Source: Thermosporothrix hazakensis
Lineage (GTDB): Bacteria > Chloroflexota > Ktedonobacteria > Ktedonobacterales > Ktedonobacteraceae
Length of the DNA: 59,050 bases
Assembly: GCF_003253565.1 (NCBI RefSeq)
Contig: NZ_QKUF01000033.1
Coordinates: 1 to 59,050, forward strand
Direction of reading: 5' to 3'
Positions 16,264 to 24,531 of the stretch are shown here, in pieces (within the stretch, counting starts at the first letter, position 1; each line of letters starts with the position of its first letter). The position numbers and the translations under genes were made by a program. A model generated the notes under the pieces. It ran no database searches and was not told the DNA's origin. It worked only from the letters and a program-made list of their open reading frames with translations.

Positions 16264-16977
16264 TTAGAACCGTTCAAGCGCCTCCCGCGCGACAAGAAGA
16301 GGAGCCCCTGTCCGTTCACGATAGTAGCGCAGTGCAAGCAGCCGATAGCCAGACCGAACGAGGAAGTGTAGCGCAAAGGGATCGGGGGGCTGCCGCGACT
16401 CCTCATCCAGCGAGAGCAGCCCGGCGCTCATCAGCTCCTGAAGATAGTTGACGGCGCTTTCCGCCTCCTGTGGCGTCGCACCGGAACTCAGCCGATAATA
16501 GAGCAAGGCATCATCGCGACATCCCGCCCGCAAGAGCATGGTCGTCACCGCAGGATCAGCGCCCTGGCTCGGTGTCTCCGAGGGCATGCCGATGCTATAT
16601 GCCCGTTCAAGCTCCATACATGCCCGGGCTACTTCCTGCACCGAGATGCCCATTTCTTGGGCATAGAGCGTCATCGCACGATGAGATAACGCCTGTTGCA
16701 ACAGAAAAGCCGGACCAATCAATGTCCGCGTGACAGTGCGCTGGGCCTGTACCTTCTGCAACCGCTCCTGAAGCTTATGCTCAAGCGGAGTCACGGGCTG
16801 GGTCGGCTTCGGGCGCGGCGCTGGAGCAGAACGGGCAACCGGATGCTGGCTGGCATGCGGTGGACGGCTTTTCGCAGCTCGCGACTTTGGCACTACAAAC
16901 AGGAGAATCAGCACAATCAACAACACAAGCTGCCAGTTGAAATGATCTGAAGCGAGCAGCAAAAAGCCGTTTATCAT
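16264..16977 (-). CDS. Membrane-anchored hypothetical protein
   Basis: This 237-residue protein has one N-terminal membrane helix (about residues 14-30, LVLLIVLILLFVV), then a proline- and basic-rich linker (SRPPHASQHP to PKPTQP) and a helical C-terminal half. Within it, two segments (LLYYRLSSGATPQEAESAVNYL and LALRYYRERTGAPLLVAREAL) are similar to each other and look like small helical repeats. Its ATG lies two bases after the TAA of the upstream GNAT gene, and its Shine-Dalgarno AAAGGA overlaps that gene's end, so the two are coupled. Function unknown. Confidence 0.7.
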   Translation of the reverse strand: MINGFLLLASDHFNWQLVLLIVLILLFVVPKSRAAKSRPPHASQHPVARSAPAPRPKPTQPVTPLEHKLQERLQKVQAQRTVTRTLIGPAFLLQQALSHRAMTLYAQEMGISVQEVARACMELERAYSIGMPSETPSQGADPAVTTMLLRAGCRDDALLYYRLSSGATPQEAESAVNYLQELMSAGLLSLDEESRQPPDPFALHFLVRSGYRLLALRYYRERTGAPLLVAREALERF

Positions 16978-16979
16978 CC

Positions 16980-17675
16980 TTAACGTCCTTTTTGGATCAA
17001 TACAGCATGCATGAACTCCCGGAAGCCCGCCGCTGCGGCAAGCCGTCGTGAAGGGAGATTCTCAAGCATAGCACTATACAGCGGAAGCAGCCCTTCCTGA
17101 GCCACCAGCGCACTCCACAGGACCGTTGCAGCAAGCGCATAGCCCTTACGACGCGCAAGGGGCAATGTCTCTATGCCCAGTTCGCAGGCCGTCTCAGTTC
17201 GTCGGGAACTATGAGCAACACTCAGCAATCGTCCATCCACGATAACACCGATCAGAGGCTGACGGTGCGCCTCCAGATAGTATTCGACAGAGCCGGGCTC
17301 GAAGGCATGCAGTAAGGCCCGATCTTCCTCGTCAAGCACACGAGCAAGCGAACGCGCTGTCGCAAGGTCAAGCTGTGGAGCAGCCTGCTGTGTACAGGCA
17401 ACCTCACGCGTCAGGACGGCTGGCATAGGATGCGAAGTTGCCAGGGCCTCGTGCGCCTGCTCCCGAAGCTGTTCGCGCGCCTCCTCAGCAATGTCGGGGT
17501 GCCAGACCTCAATAACAGTAGCGGTATCGAGCAGTTGTGCATAAAAGAGCTGCCAGGGCGGCAGCCGCTTCGCGTAGAGGATCTCCACTTGATCCCGCTC
17601 CAACGGCGGAATCCGAAGGGACCAGACCGCCTCAATATGACTGCGTAACCATTCACGTTCTTGTGAGAGCTTCAT
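16980..17675 (-). CDS. GNAT-family N-acetyltransferase
   Basis: This 231-residue protein has a C-terminal GNAT domain of the FR47/GNAT-acetyltransferase type: GVIVDGRLLSVAHSS strands, then IETLPLARRKGYALAATVLW as the acetyl-CoA-binding loop, and LPLYSAMLENLPSRRLAAAAG as the closing helix. The N-terminal 90 residues are helical. Shine-Dalgarno AGAAGGA lies a few bases before ATG 17675. It is first in a two-gene unit with the membrane-anchored protein. The substrate is unknown. Confidence 0.82.
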   Translation of the reverse strand: MKLSQEREWLRSHIEAVWSLRIPPLERDQVEILYAKRLPPWQLFYAQLLDTATVIEVWHPDIAEEAREQLREQAHEALATSHPMPAVLTREVACTQQAAPQLDLATARSLARVLDEEDRALLHAFEPGSVEYYLEAHRQPLIGVIVDGRLLSVAHSSRRTETACELGIETLPLARRKGYALAATVLWSALVAQEGLLPLYSAMLENLPSRRLAAAAGFREFMHAVLIQKGR

Positions 17676-18009
17676 AGGTTTTCCTTCTTACTTTTCATTC
17701 AATACGCCTTTGTAATATGTCGCAACGAGATACAATTAAGCTCATCAAAAACCTCAACTCTCTTCAAAAAAGACGTGAATCAGATGCCTCTTATCGTACT
17801 GTATTTCTGAAACGGTGGCAAGCATGCCAGCCTCCCGGCTTTCCACCATCCCCATTTCTACCAGCTATGAAAAATCACCCTCCCTTTTCACCCACTCTTT
17901 TATTGATTTTTCTCCATAATTCAGGGTACTATTGAAAAAGTTTCCTCCTGTTCAGTTATCAGGTGAGTAGGGAAGTTTTTCTCCTGCACCACAAAAAGGA
18001 TGTTTTTCC
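17676..18009 (+). promoter_or_regulatory. Upstream region of the ABC exporter with candidate promoter 17903-17932
   Basis: No gene is supported here. TTGATT (17903-17908), an 18-nt spacer and TACTAT (17927-17932) could drive the exporter operon, with a leader of about 70 nt. A 72-codon frame at 17717 lacks a ribosome site. Confidence 0.35.
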
Positions 18010-19752
18010 ATGCAAACCGGATTCAGTACCTCTGGACTACTCATGGCCTATTTGCGGCCTCAGATCCGACAAGTGCTGCTTCTCCTTCTCCTCCTCCTGG
18101 GAGGAATCGGGTTCGAGCTCTTTAACCCACAGCTCTTAGGGCAGTTCATTCAAGCCCTTGAGAATCGCGATCAATCACCATTCCTCTACAGGACGGCACT
18201 GCTTTTTATCGGGCTGGCAATCCTGCAACAGGTCATCACAGTGCTTGCGACCTACCTCAGCGAGCGGATCGGCTGGAACGCGACCAACGCGATGCGTGCC
18301 GACCTGACCAATCACTTGCTACGGTTGGACCTTTCCTTTCACAAAGATCACACGCCGGGCGAGCTTATAGAGCGCGTAGATGGAGACATCACGACGCTGG
18401 CGGATTTCTTTTCGCAATTTGTCGTACACATTTTTGCGAACGTGCTGCTCCTGATCGGCATCCTGATCGTTTTCTGGTGGATCAACTGGTACATTGGAAT
18501 CAGCCTGACAGGGTTTGCCCTGCTTTTCCTGTTCTGCATGTACTCGATGCGACACATAACCATAAAACCCTGGAAAGTGTTTCGTCAGGTCAGCGCCGAA
18601 CTCTACGGCTTTCTGGAAGAGCGCTTCAACGGGACAGAAGACATTCGCTCAAGTGGAGCACACGCCTACACATTGAGACAGCTCTATGTCCACACTCGAA
18701 AACGTCTGCAAGCCGCGCGTAAAGCCCGCATTATCTCCGCCATACCCTGGAGCTTTCCACTGCTTGCCGGGGCCTGTGGGCAGCTTATTGCCATCTTGCT
18801 CTCTGCATGGCTTTATAGTCGGGGGGATATGAGCCTTGCCACCGCCTTTCTCATCTTCTTCTACCTGGAACTACTACTCAAGCCAATTCAGGCCATTATC
18901 AATCAGCTTGACACCTTTCAACGAGCCAGCGCCGGAATTGCCCGTGTCAGGGAGCTCTTCCAGCAGCGCAGCGTCCTTGAGGACGGGCCGGGTTATGCCT
19001 TCCCCGCCGGAGCGCTTCCAGTCGCCTTCGAGGATGTCTCTTTCGGGTACAACGAAGATGAGAAGGTTCTGCAGCACATCTCCTTCCACCTGCAACCGGG
19101 CGAGATCCTGGGCCTACTTGGACGCACAGGAAGCGGCAAAACAACCATAGCGCGCTTGCTGTTGCGCCTCTACGACCCCACAACGGGAAACATCCGACTG
19201 GCTGAACACAATCTGCGAGAAGCTCGCATCGCCGACCTGCGCAAGCATATTGGCATAGTCACACAGGATGTGCAGCTTTTCAACGCGAGCGTTCGCGACA
19301 ACCTTACCTTCTTCGATCACAGCATTGATGATGAGCGAATCAAAGAGGCAATCTACGAGCTTGGTCTGCGTCACTGGTTTGAGGCACTCCCCGAGGGACT
19401 GGATACAGTGCTGCCCCCAAACGGTGGCGGCCTGTCGGCGGGAGAAGCACAGTTGCTTGCGTTCGCCCGCATCTTCCTGCGAGATCCCGGTCTGGTTATC
19501 CTCGATGAAGCCTCATCACGCCTTGATCCAGTTACAGAACATCTGCTGGAACAGGCCATCGAGAGGCTTTTGCGTGGACGCACAGCCATTATTATCGCGC
19601 ATCGCCTGCGCACGATTCAGCGGGCCGACTCCATCCTGATTCTGGAGCACGGCCAGATCCGTGAATATGGCAGTCGTGCACTGCTGACCGCCGATCCATC
19701 CTCGCACTTCACGGCACTCTTGCAGACAGCACACGAAGAGGTTCTTGCATGA
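18010..19752 (+). CDS. ABC exporter half-transporter, subunit A (permease-ATPase)
   Basis: This 580-residue protein has six membrane helices in residues 15-300, then an ATPase domain. Walker A is GRTGSGKTT (371-379), the signature is LSAGEA (475-480) rather than LSGGQ, and Walker B LVILDE ends in the catalytic Glu500, followed by ASSRLD and an H-loop IIAHRL. The stop overlaps the start of the second half-transporter by four bases (19749-19752), so a heterodimer is likely. The altered signature belongs to the degenerate ATP site built together with the other subunit's Asp-ending Walker B. Substrate unknown; lipid or drug export are the usual choices. Shine-Dalgarno AAAAGGA lies nine bases before ATG. 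Confidence 0.92.
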   Translation: MQTGFSTSGLLMAYLRPQIRQVLLLLLLLLGGIGFELFNPQLLGQFIQALENRDQSPFLYRTALLFIGLAILQQVITVLATYLSERIGWNATNAMRADLTNHLLRLDLSFHKDHTPGELIERVDGDITTLADFFSQFVVHIFANVLLLIGILIVFWWINWYIGISLTGFALLFLFCMYSMRHITIKPWKVFRQVSAELYGFLEERFNGTEDIRSSGAHAYTLRQLYVHTRKRLQAARKARIISAIPWSFPLLAGACGQLIAILLSAWLYSRGDMSLATAFLIFFYLELLLKPIQAIINQLDTFQRASAGIARVRELFQQRSVLEDGPGYAFPAGALPVAFEDVSFGYNEDEKVLQHISFHLQPGEILGLLGRTGSGKTTIARLLLRLYDPTTGNIRLAEHNLREARIADLRKHIGIVTQDVQLFNASVRDNLTFFDHSIDDERIKEAIYELGLRHWFEALPEGLDTVLPPNGGGLSAGEAQLLAFARIFLRDPGLVILDEASSRLDPVTEHLLEQAIERLLRGRTAIIIAHRLRTIQRADSILILEHGQIREYGSRALLTADPSSHFTALLQTAHEEVLA

Positions 19753-21527
19753 AACCATTACAGACATGGCACTTTTTCTGGAGCTTGATTCGTTTCCGTC
19801 CCTGGCACTTCAGCCTCAACTCGCTGTTCATCACCCTGCTTTTTATCCTGGAAATCATTCCGGGGCTGATTATCCGTGAATTCTTCCAGAGGCTCTCAGC
19901 AGAGCAGCTCAGCAGTTCTACCCTCTGGTGGATTGCCACGCTTCTGATTGTCCCGGCGCTCGGGCGTATTACATTTCTCTTTGGTTGTCAGCTTACAAAC
20001 GCTCCATTTATCTATACAAATGCAGCACTCCTGCAAAAGAACATCCTGTCTCGAATCCTGCAAATGCCTGGTGCACAGGCGTTACCCGACTCAGCCGGCG
20101 AGACGATCAGCCGCTTACGCGACGATGTTGATGAAAACTCCGTCTTCCTGATGGCTCTTAACGACCTGATCGGACTGAGTGTTTTTGCGATCATTGCGCT
20201 GGTCATTATGCTCAGAATCAATGCCCTGGTAACGGCGACCGTCTTCCTGCCTTTGCTGATCATCACCGGCCTGGTTAACTACGCAGGAGAGCGAATCAAG
20301 CAACGACGCACAGAAAGCCGCATCGCCACCAGCAAGGTAACAGGCTTCCTGGGCGAAATCTTCGGCTCTGTACAGGCAGTTCAGATTGCCGGAGCCGAGG
20401 CCACAGCCGTAGAGCACCTGCGTACGCTGAACAAGAAGCGGTTACAGGCCTCAATCCGTGATCGTCTGATCGAACAGATTATGAAATCCCTCTTTACCAA
20501 TACCGTCAATATCGGTACCGGGCTTATTCTGTTTGTAGCTGCTCAGGCCATGCAAAGCGGCTCCTTTACGGTTGCTGACTTTTCCCTGTTCATCTACTTT
20601 TTGGGCTGGATTACCGAATCCATCACACATTTTGGCACCGTGCTGACCGCATACAAGCAGGCAGGCATCTCAATAGAGCGTATGGTTTCGCTGCTTCAAG
20701 GAGCACCACCGCGCTCGCTGGTACAGCATGGGCCGGTCTACACACGGGGTCCATTGCCCGAAATTCCCGATATTACAGTGCAGGAGCCTCTTCAGGAACT
20801 GACGGTGCAAGGACTTACCTATCTATATCCATCGACCGATAAAGGGATTGAAGACATTCACCTGACCATCAAGCCCGGCACGCTCACTGTGGTAACGGGG
20901 CGTATCGGTTCAGGCAAAACAACACTGCTACAAGCGCTGATCGGGCTGCTTCCAGCCACGCACGGCGACATCTACTGGAACGGCGAGAAAATCGCCGATC
21001 CGGCCTCGTTTTTCGTGCCTCCACATTGCGCCTACACTGCACAGGTGCCGCGCCTGTTCAGTGATACGCTGCGCGACAATATCCTGCTCGGACTGCCTGA
21101 GAAGCAAGAACGCATGCAAGAGGCATTACAACTGGCCGTTCTTGAGTCTGATCTTGCCGCAATGAAACAGGGCCTTGATACCGTTGTTGGTCCGAAAGGA
21201 GTGCGCCTTTCCGGTGGACAACTACAGCGTTCCGCAGCCGCTCGCATGTTTGTGCGACCTGCCGCACTCTACGTCATCGACGATCTTTCCAGCGCGCTTG
21301 ATGTCGAAACAGAAACGCAACTCTGGCAGCGACTCTTTGCACGCAAGGAAACAACTGTTCTGGCCGTTTCGCATCGGCGGGCCGCGCTCCGACGAGCCAA
21401 CCACATCCTTGTGTTGAAAGACGGTCGCATCGAAAGCGAGGGCAAGCTAGACGAGCTCCTACAGCGAAGCCCCGAGATGCAGCATCTCTGGCATGGATAT
21501 ACTGCCGAGCAGTCCATCATAGAATAG
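19749..21527 (+). CDS. ABC exporter half-transporter, subunit B (permease-ATPase)
   Basis: This 592-residue protein has six membrane helices within residues 20-310 and a C-terminal ATPase domain. Walker A is GRIGSGKTT (384-392), the signature is a canonical LSGGQ (487-491), and Walker B reads YVIDD: the catalytic glutamate is Asp512. This is the expected pattern of a heterodimeric exporter, in which one of two ATP sites is inactive (Walker B of this subunit with the altered LSAGE of subunit A). It overlaps subunit A by four bases. The reading frame is intact. Confidence 0.92.
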   Translation: MKPLQTWHFFWSLIRFRPWHFSLNSLFITLLFILEIIPGLIIREFFQRLSAEQLSSSTLWWIATLLIVPALGRITFLFGCQLTNAPFIYTNAALLQKNILSRILQMPGAQALPDSAGETISRLRDDVDENSVFLMALNDLIGLSVFAIIALVIMLRINALVTATVFLPLLIITGLVNYAGERIKQRRTESRIATSKVTGFLGEIFGSVQAVQIAGAEATAVEHLRTLNKKRLQASIRDRLIEQIMKSLFTNTVNIGTGLILFVAAQAMQSGSFTVADFSLFIYFLGWITESITHFGTVLTAYKQAGISIERMVSLLQGAPPRSLVQHGPVYTRGPLPEIPDITVQEPLQELTVQGLTYLYPSTDKGIEDIHLTIKPGTLTVVTGRIGSGKTTLLQALIGLLPATHGDIYWNGEKIADPASFFVPPHCAYTAQVPRLFSDTLRDNILLGLPEKQERMQEALQLAVLESDLAAMKQGLDTVVGPKGVRLSGGQLQRSAAARMFVRPAALYVIDDLSSALDVETETQLWQRLFARKETTVLAVSHRRAALRRANHILVLKDGRIESEGKLDELLQRSPEMQHLWHGYTAEQSIIE

Positions 21528-21594
21528 CATAGCAGAAGAAAAGCGTCAAATATGGTACACAAGAAGTAGTACTTTGGGGCATTGAACATAAAAA

Positions 21595-21619
21595 GAGGGT
21601 ACCGCCTGAAGGTACCCTC
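21595..21619 (-). terminator. Terminator of the Cys-rich four-helix protein gene
   Basis: A perfect 9-bp stem GAGGGTACC/GGTACCCTC with a 7-base loop is followed on the minus strand by TTTTTATG. On the plus strand the downstream sequence has no T-run, so it serves mainly the minus-strand gene. Confidence 0.75.
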
Positions 21620-21646
21620 TCGCGCACGAACGACTTTACCACGAGT

Positions 21647-21991
21647 TCACGCGACGTATGAGCCAGCCTGTTGACATACCGATGCACAATCACGGCAGGC
21701 TCTCGCGCACTCCTGTAACAGTGAATCTGTACCTAGCTGCTCACAAGATGCAGCACAGCGTGTACATGCTTCTGTGCAGAGATCACATGCACGCATATGA
21801 AGAGGTGATTGGCGTGACATCAAATCGAGGCAATAGGAACAGGTATCGATGCAATCCAGTAGCGCCTGAATACGCGCCTCCTGGAGATAATCTCCACCTT
21901 TCTGTAAACTATGCTTGAGCACGCGCCCACAAATAGTATGGCAACGGCGACAGAGCTCAATACTTCTTGCCAGTAAATCGATATCTTGCAT
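21647..21991 (-). CDS. Four-helix-bundle cysteine-rich protein (DUF326/Csp-like, copper binding)
   Basis: This 114-residue protein has 15 cysteines, spaced along helices as CxxC and CxxxC (for example RSIELCRRCHTIC, LLDCIDTCSYC, CDLCTEACTRC). This is the hallmark of the DUF326 family, to which the copper storage proteins (Csp) belong; they line a four-helix bundle with Cys thiolates that bind Cu(I). There is no export signal, so a cytosolic form (Csp3-like) is likely. The start at 21991 follows GAGGTGG by eight bases. It is divergent from the receiver protein gene. Confidence 0.85.
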   Translation of the reverse strand: MQDIDLLARSIELCRRCHTICGRVLKHSLQKGGDYLQEARIQALLDCIDTCSYCLDLMSRQSPLHMRACDLCTEACTRCAASCEQLGTDSLLQECARACRDCASVCQQAGSYVA

Positions 21992-22038
21992 GACTTCTTC
22001 CACCTCTCTACTCAGGAAAAAGATATGTGTGTACATAG

Positions 22039-22068
22039 TTGACAGGGATTACACGTTACCCATATCTT
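22039..22068 (+). promoter_or_regulatory. Candidate promoter of the receiver-protein gene
   Basis: A perfect TTGACA (22039-22044), an 18-nt spacer and TATCTT (22063-22068) lie about 200 bp upstream of the start at 22271. Confidence 0.4.
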
Positions 22069-22270
22069 TTTGGTAACAGAAAGTGATATTATAAAAAGGA
22101 AGGATGGTTCACCTGGCTCTAACCCCCTTCCCTTTCAGCAGTTTCTTGTATCAGCGATCGCATTATTCTATTCGTACCTTTCCAATACTCCTGGGCGAAG
22201 TCACACCAGCTCATTTGACTTCGTTCCCTGGCGCTACCAGAATCGATCCATTCCAAAAAGGGGAACAGGT

Positions 22271-22681
22271 ATGACCAGCATCAGACAGAACGAGGAGGGA
22301 AACCCGAAGCAGAAAACGGTCCTGGTAATCGAAGATGACACCTGTAATGCTGAGATGCTGACTCTTATGCTTCAGCAGGAAACCCCGTACAGCGTTATTT
22401 CACTGACTGAAGATCTGGAGCCAACTTACCTTATCAGGCGTGTCAGGGAAATTGATCCGGCACTCCTGCTCCTGGATTATCGTCTGCCACGTACGACCGG
22501 CCTGGAACTATATGACAGACTACAGGCAATACAGGAATTGCAGCATATTCCAACAATTGTTATCACGGCTGGTATCGAGCGAGATCAGCAAGAAGAGTTG
22601 GAAAAGCGTAAAATTCCTCTTATTTACAAACCCTTTGAAATGGATGATTTCCTCCGCTCAATTGAAGAGATAATCGAGTGA
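22271..22681 (+). CDS. Stand-alone response-regulator receiver protein
   Basis: This 136-residue protein is a single CheY-like receiver. IEDD gives the acidic pair, LLLLDYRLP carries the phosphorylated aspartate, VITA the conserved Thr and IYKPFE the conserved Lys. It has no output domain, so it may act by protein contact or as a phosphate relay; no histidine kinase is nearby. The start at 22271 is taken because AGGGGAACAGG precedes ATG; the upstream 67 residues of the open frame lack coding character and would begin within the leader. A terminator follows at 22728. Confidence 0.88.
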   Translation: MTSIRQNEEGNPKQKTVLVIEDDTCNAEMLTLMLQQETPYSVISLTEDLEPTYLIRRVREIDPALLLLDYRLPRTTGLELYDRLQAIQELQHIPTIVITAGIERDQQEELEKRKIPLIYKPFEMDDFLRSIEEIIE

Positions 22682-22727
22682 AATCATCTCTCTGTACGAT
22701 TGCTCTGTACAGATATCCAGTCATAAC

Positions 22728-22759
22728 ATGACATGCAGGGCCTCTGCTCTGCATGTCAT
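22728..22759 (+). terminator. Terminator of the receiver gene
   Basis: ATGACATGCAG pairs perfectly with CTGCATGTCAT (11 bp, loop of 10), followed by TTCTTG. Confidence 0.7.
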
Positions 22760-22816
22760 TTCTTGCCCTATTGATACCTGTCTGACTTCCTCGAATTGCA
22801 ACTTCAGGAGAGCAAC

Positions 22817-23095
22817 ATGAAATGTCGTGCTGGCTGTGGAGCCTGTTGCATAGCTCCTTCTATCTCATCCCCGATACCGGGAATGCCCGACGGCAAACCA
22901 GCAGGCGTTCGCTGTATCCATCTGACGCCAGAGAACCGCTGCGCCCTCTTCGGGAAACCCGAGCGCCCGGAGGTCTGCCGGATGCTACAACCGTCCGAGG
23001 AAATGTGCGGCCATTCGGCTCAGGAAGCGCTGATCTGGCTCACACAGCTCGAACGCGCCACTACACCTGACAGGAAGAAACCGGATTCGAAATAA
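22817..23095 (+). CDS. YkgJ-type cysteine-cluster protein
   Basis: This 92-residue protein carries the CxxxCxxCC start motif (CRAGCGACC), a middle GVRCIHL and NRCALF, then ERPEVCRMLQPSEEMCG. This is the full Cys pattern of the YkgJ/UPF0153 family, thought to bind Zn or an Fe-S cluster. The phrase ISSPIPGMPDGKPAGVRC matches the short enterobacterial-type members closely, as I recall them. The start at 22817 follows AGGAG by seven bases. Function is not established for the family. Confidence 0.88.
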   Translation: MKCRAGCGACCIAPSISSPIPGMPDGKPAGVRCIHLTPENRCALFGKPERPEVCRMLQPSEEMCGHSAQEALIWLTQLERATTPDRKKPDSK

Positions 23096-23165
23096 GACAA
23101 TACATGTCATATTCGTGTGATACACTGCACTTGTTGCCGTTGTTCAGAGAGAAGGAGAATACGAG

Positions 23166-24155
23166 ATGCGTGCAGACCGGCTTCTGTCTATTTTGCTGCT
23201 CCTACAGGTCCACCAACGGATTACAGCAAAAGAGCTTGCCAGCCGCCTTGAGGTTTCCGAGCGTACCATCCATCGTGATATGGAAGCGCTCAGTTCATCT
23301 GGTATCCCGGTTGTCGCGGATCGCGGTACAGGCGGAGGCTGGCGGCTGCTCGAAGAGTACCGCACCAGATTGAACGGGCTCAATGAAAACGAGGTCGAGG
23401 TTCTCTTTATGGGGCTTCCCGAGCGGGTGCTTCGTGATCTGGGCCTGCAAAAAGTCTCCGAGGGCGCACAGCTCAAGTTATTCACGGCCCTACCCACGAT
23501 GTACAAGCAACGGGCCGAATACGCGCGACAGCGGCTCTACATCGACTCAGCCAGCTGGCGCAACACAGAAGAGGCCACACCGGCTCTGGCACGAATTCAA
23601 GAGGCGGTGTGGCAGGATCGAAAGCTCAGTTTTAGCTATCGCCGCGCCGATGGAACCTATGTCGAGCGCGTCGCTGATCCGCTTGGGCTGGTCGTCAAGG
23701 GGAGCGTCTGGTATCTGGTTGTTGCGATTGATGACTCAGTGCGCACCTATCGCATCTCACGCATCAAAGAAGCGCAGGTATTGGATGAAGCCAGCCAGCG
23801 TCCCCCTGATTTTGACCTTGCCAGCTACTGGAAGCAGTCGCTTGTCGACTTTAAAGCCGCGCTTCCCCGCTATTATGTGACCGTCTACGCCGATGAATAC
23901 GCGCTTGCACGGCTCAACCAGTCACCATACGTCCATAGAATAGAGCAGATGGAGCATCTCGACGGCGAGGGATGGGCCAGGCTGGTGATTCGCTTTGATG
24001 TTGAAATGGAAGCCCATGACTTCCTTATCGGCTTTGGCTCGCATATAGAGATCATCGAGCCTGACACCCTGCGCGAGCACATATTGCAAACAGCCCGAAA
24101 CCTGCTTAGCTTTTATGAGCGCAAGACCTCCCTCCGTCAGCGTCCCGCTCGATGA
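23166..24155 (+). CDS. WYL-domain transcriptional regulator (YafY family)
   Basis: This 329-residue protein begins with a DeoR-type HTH (ADRLLSILLLLQVHQRITAKEL, with recognition helix SERTIHRDMEAL) and the typical phrase IPVVADRGTGGGWRLLEEYRT. Residues 140-230 form the WYL domain: LSFSYRRADGTYVERVADPLGLV, with VWYLVVAIDD and the RTYRISRI loop that binds ligand. A C-terminal extension (WCX) ends the chain. Such proteins sense nucleic acids or small ligands. Shine-Dalgarno AAGGAG precedes ATG 23166. It lies convergent to the VOC gene, so its target is not given by an operon partner. Confidence 0.9.
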   Translation: MRADRLLSILLLLQVHQRITAKELASRLEVSERTIHRDMEALSSSGIPVVADRGTGGGWRLLEEYRTRLNGLNENEVEVLFMGLPERVLRDLGLQKVSEGAQLKLFTALPTMYKQRAEYARQRLYIDSASWRNTEEATPALARIQEAVWQDRKLSFSYRRADGTYVERVADPLGLVVKGSVWYLVVAIDDSVRTYRISRIKEAQVLDEASQRPPDFDLASYWKQSLVDFKAALPRYYVTVYADEYALARLNQSPYVHRIEQMEHLDGEGWARLVIRFDVEMEAHDFLIGFGSHIEIIEPDTLREHILQTARNLLSFYERKTSLRQRPAR

Positions 24156-24167
24156 TGAGCAGGTCGA

Positions 24168-24512
24168 TCAGGGCCAGCGATAGAACTCGACAATCAGACC
24201 ATCGGGTCCTGCAACATATGCCGACTCGGTGCCCCAGGGCATCAGCTCAGGATCGCGCAGCACCCATCCGCCGCGAGCGCGAACCTGCTCCAGCGTCGCA
24301 CCTACACTATCGACCTCAAACTGTAACACCACACCCTGTGGCCGCTCGGTCGGAACGGCAGCCGAAGGTGACAGGCTGATAATTATAGCTCCCGCATTCA
24401 CTTCTGCATAGCTGGCATCGCCTTTGACCGGCAGATTCAATTCTTTCTGAAAGAACGAAATGGTTCGCTCCATGTCGGTTGGAATAATACTGAGATGATT
24501 TAGCTTCATCAT
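24168..24512 (-). CDS. VOC-superfamily (glyoxalase/bleomycin-resistance-like) protein
   Basis: This 114-residue protein has the two beta-alpha-beta-beta-beta modules of the VOC fold: LNHLSIIPTDMERTISFFQ at the start and WGTESAYVAGPDGLIVEFY at the end, with the metal-ligand positions His (in NHLS), Glu/Gln in the middle strand (VVLQFEVD) and Glu (VEFY). Dioxygenase, isomerase or drug-binding roles are possible. It starts at ATG 24512 after GGAAGGGAG; the downstream ATG 24509 is also possible. It follows the ArsR-type regulator by 19 bp, so it is probably that regulator's operon partner. Confidence 0.85.
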   Translation of the reverse strand: MMKLNHLSIIPTDMERTISFFQKELNLPVKGDASYAEVNAGAIIISLSPSAAVPTERPQGVVLQFEVDSVGATLEQVRARGGWVLRDPELMPWGTESAYVAGPDGLIVEFYRWP

Positions 24513-24531
24513 GGTGCACTCCCTTCCAGAA

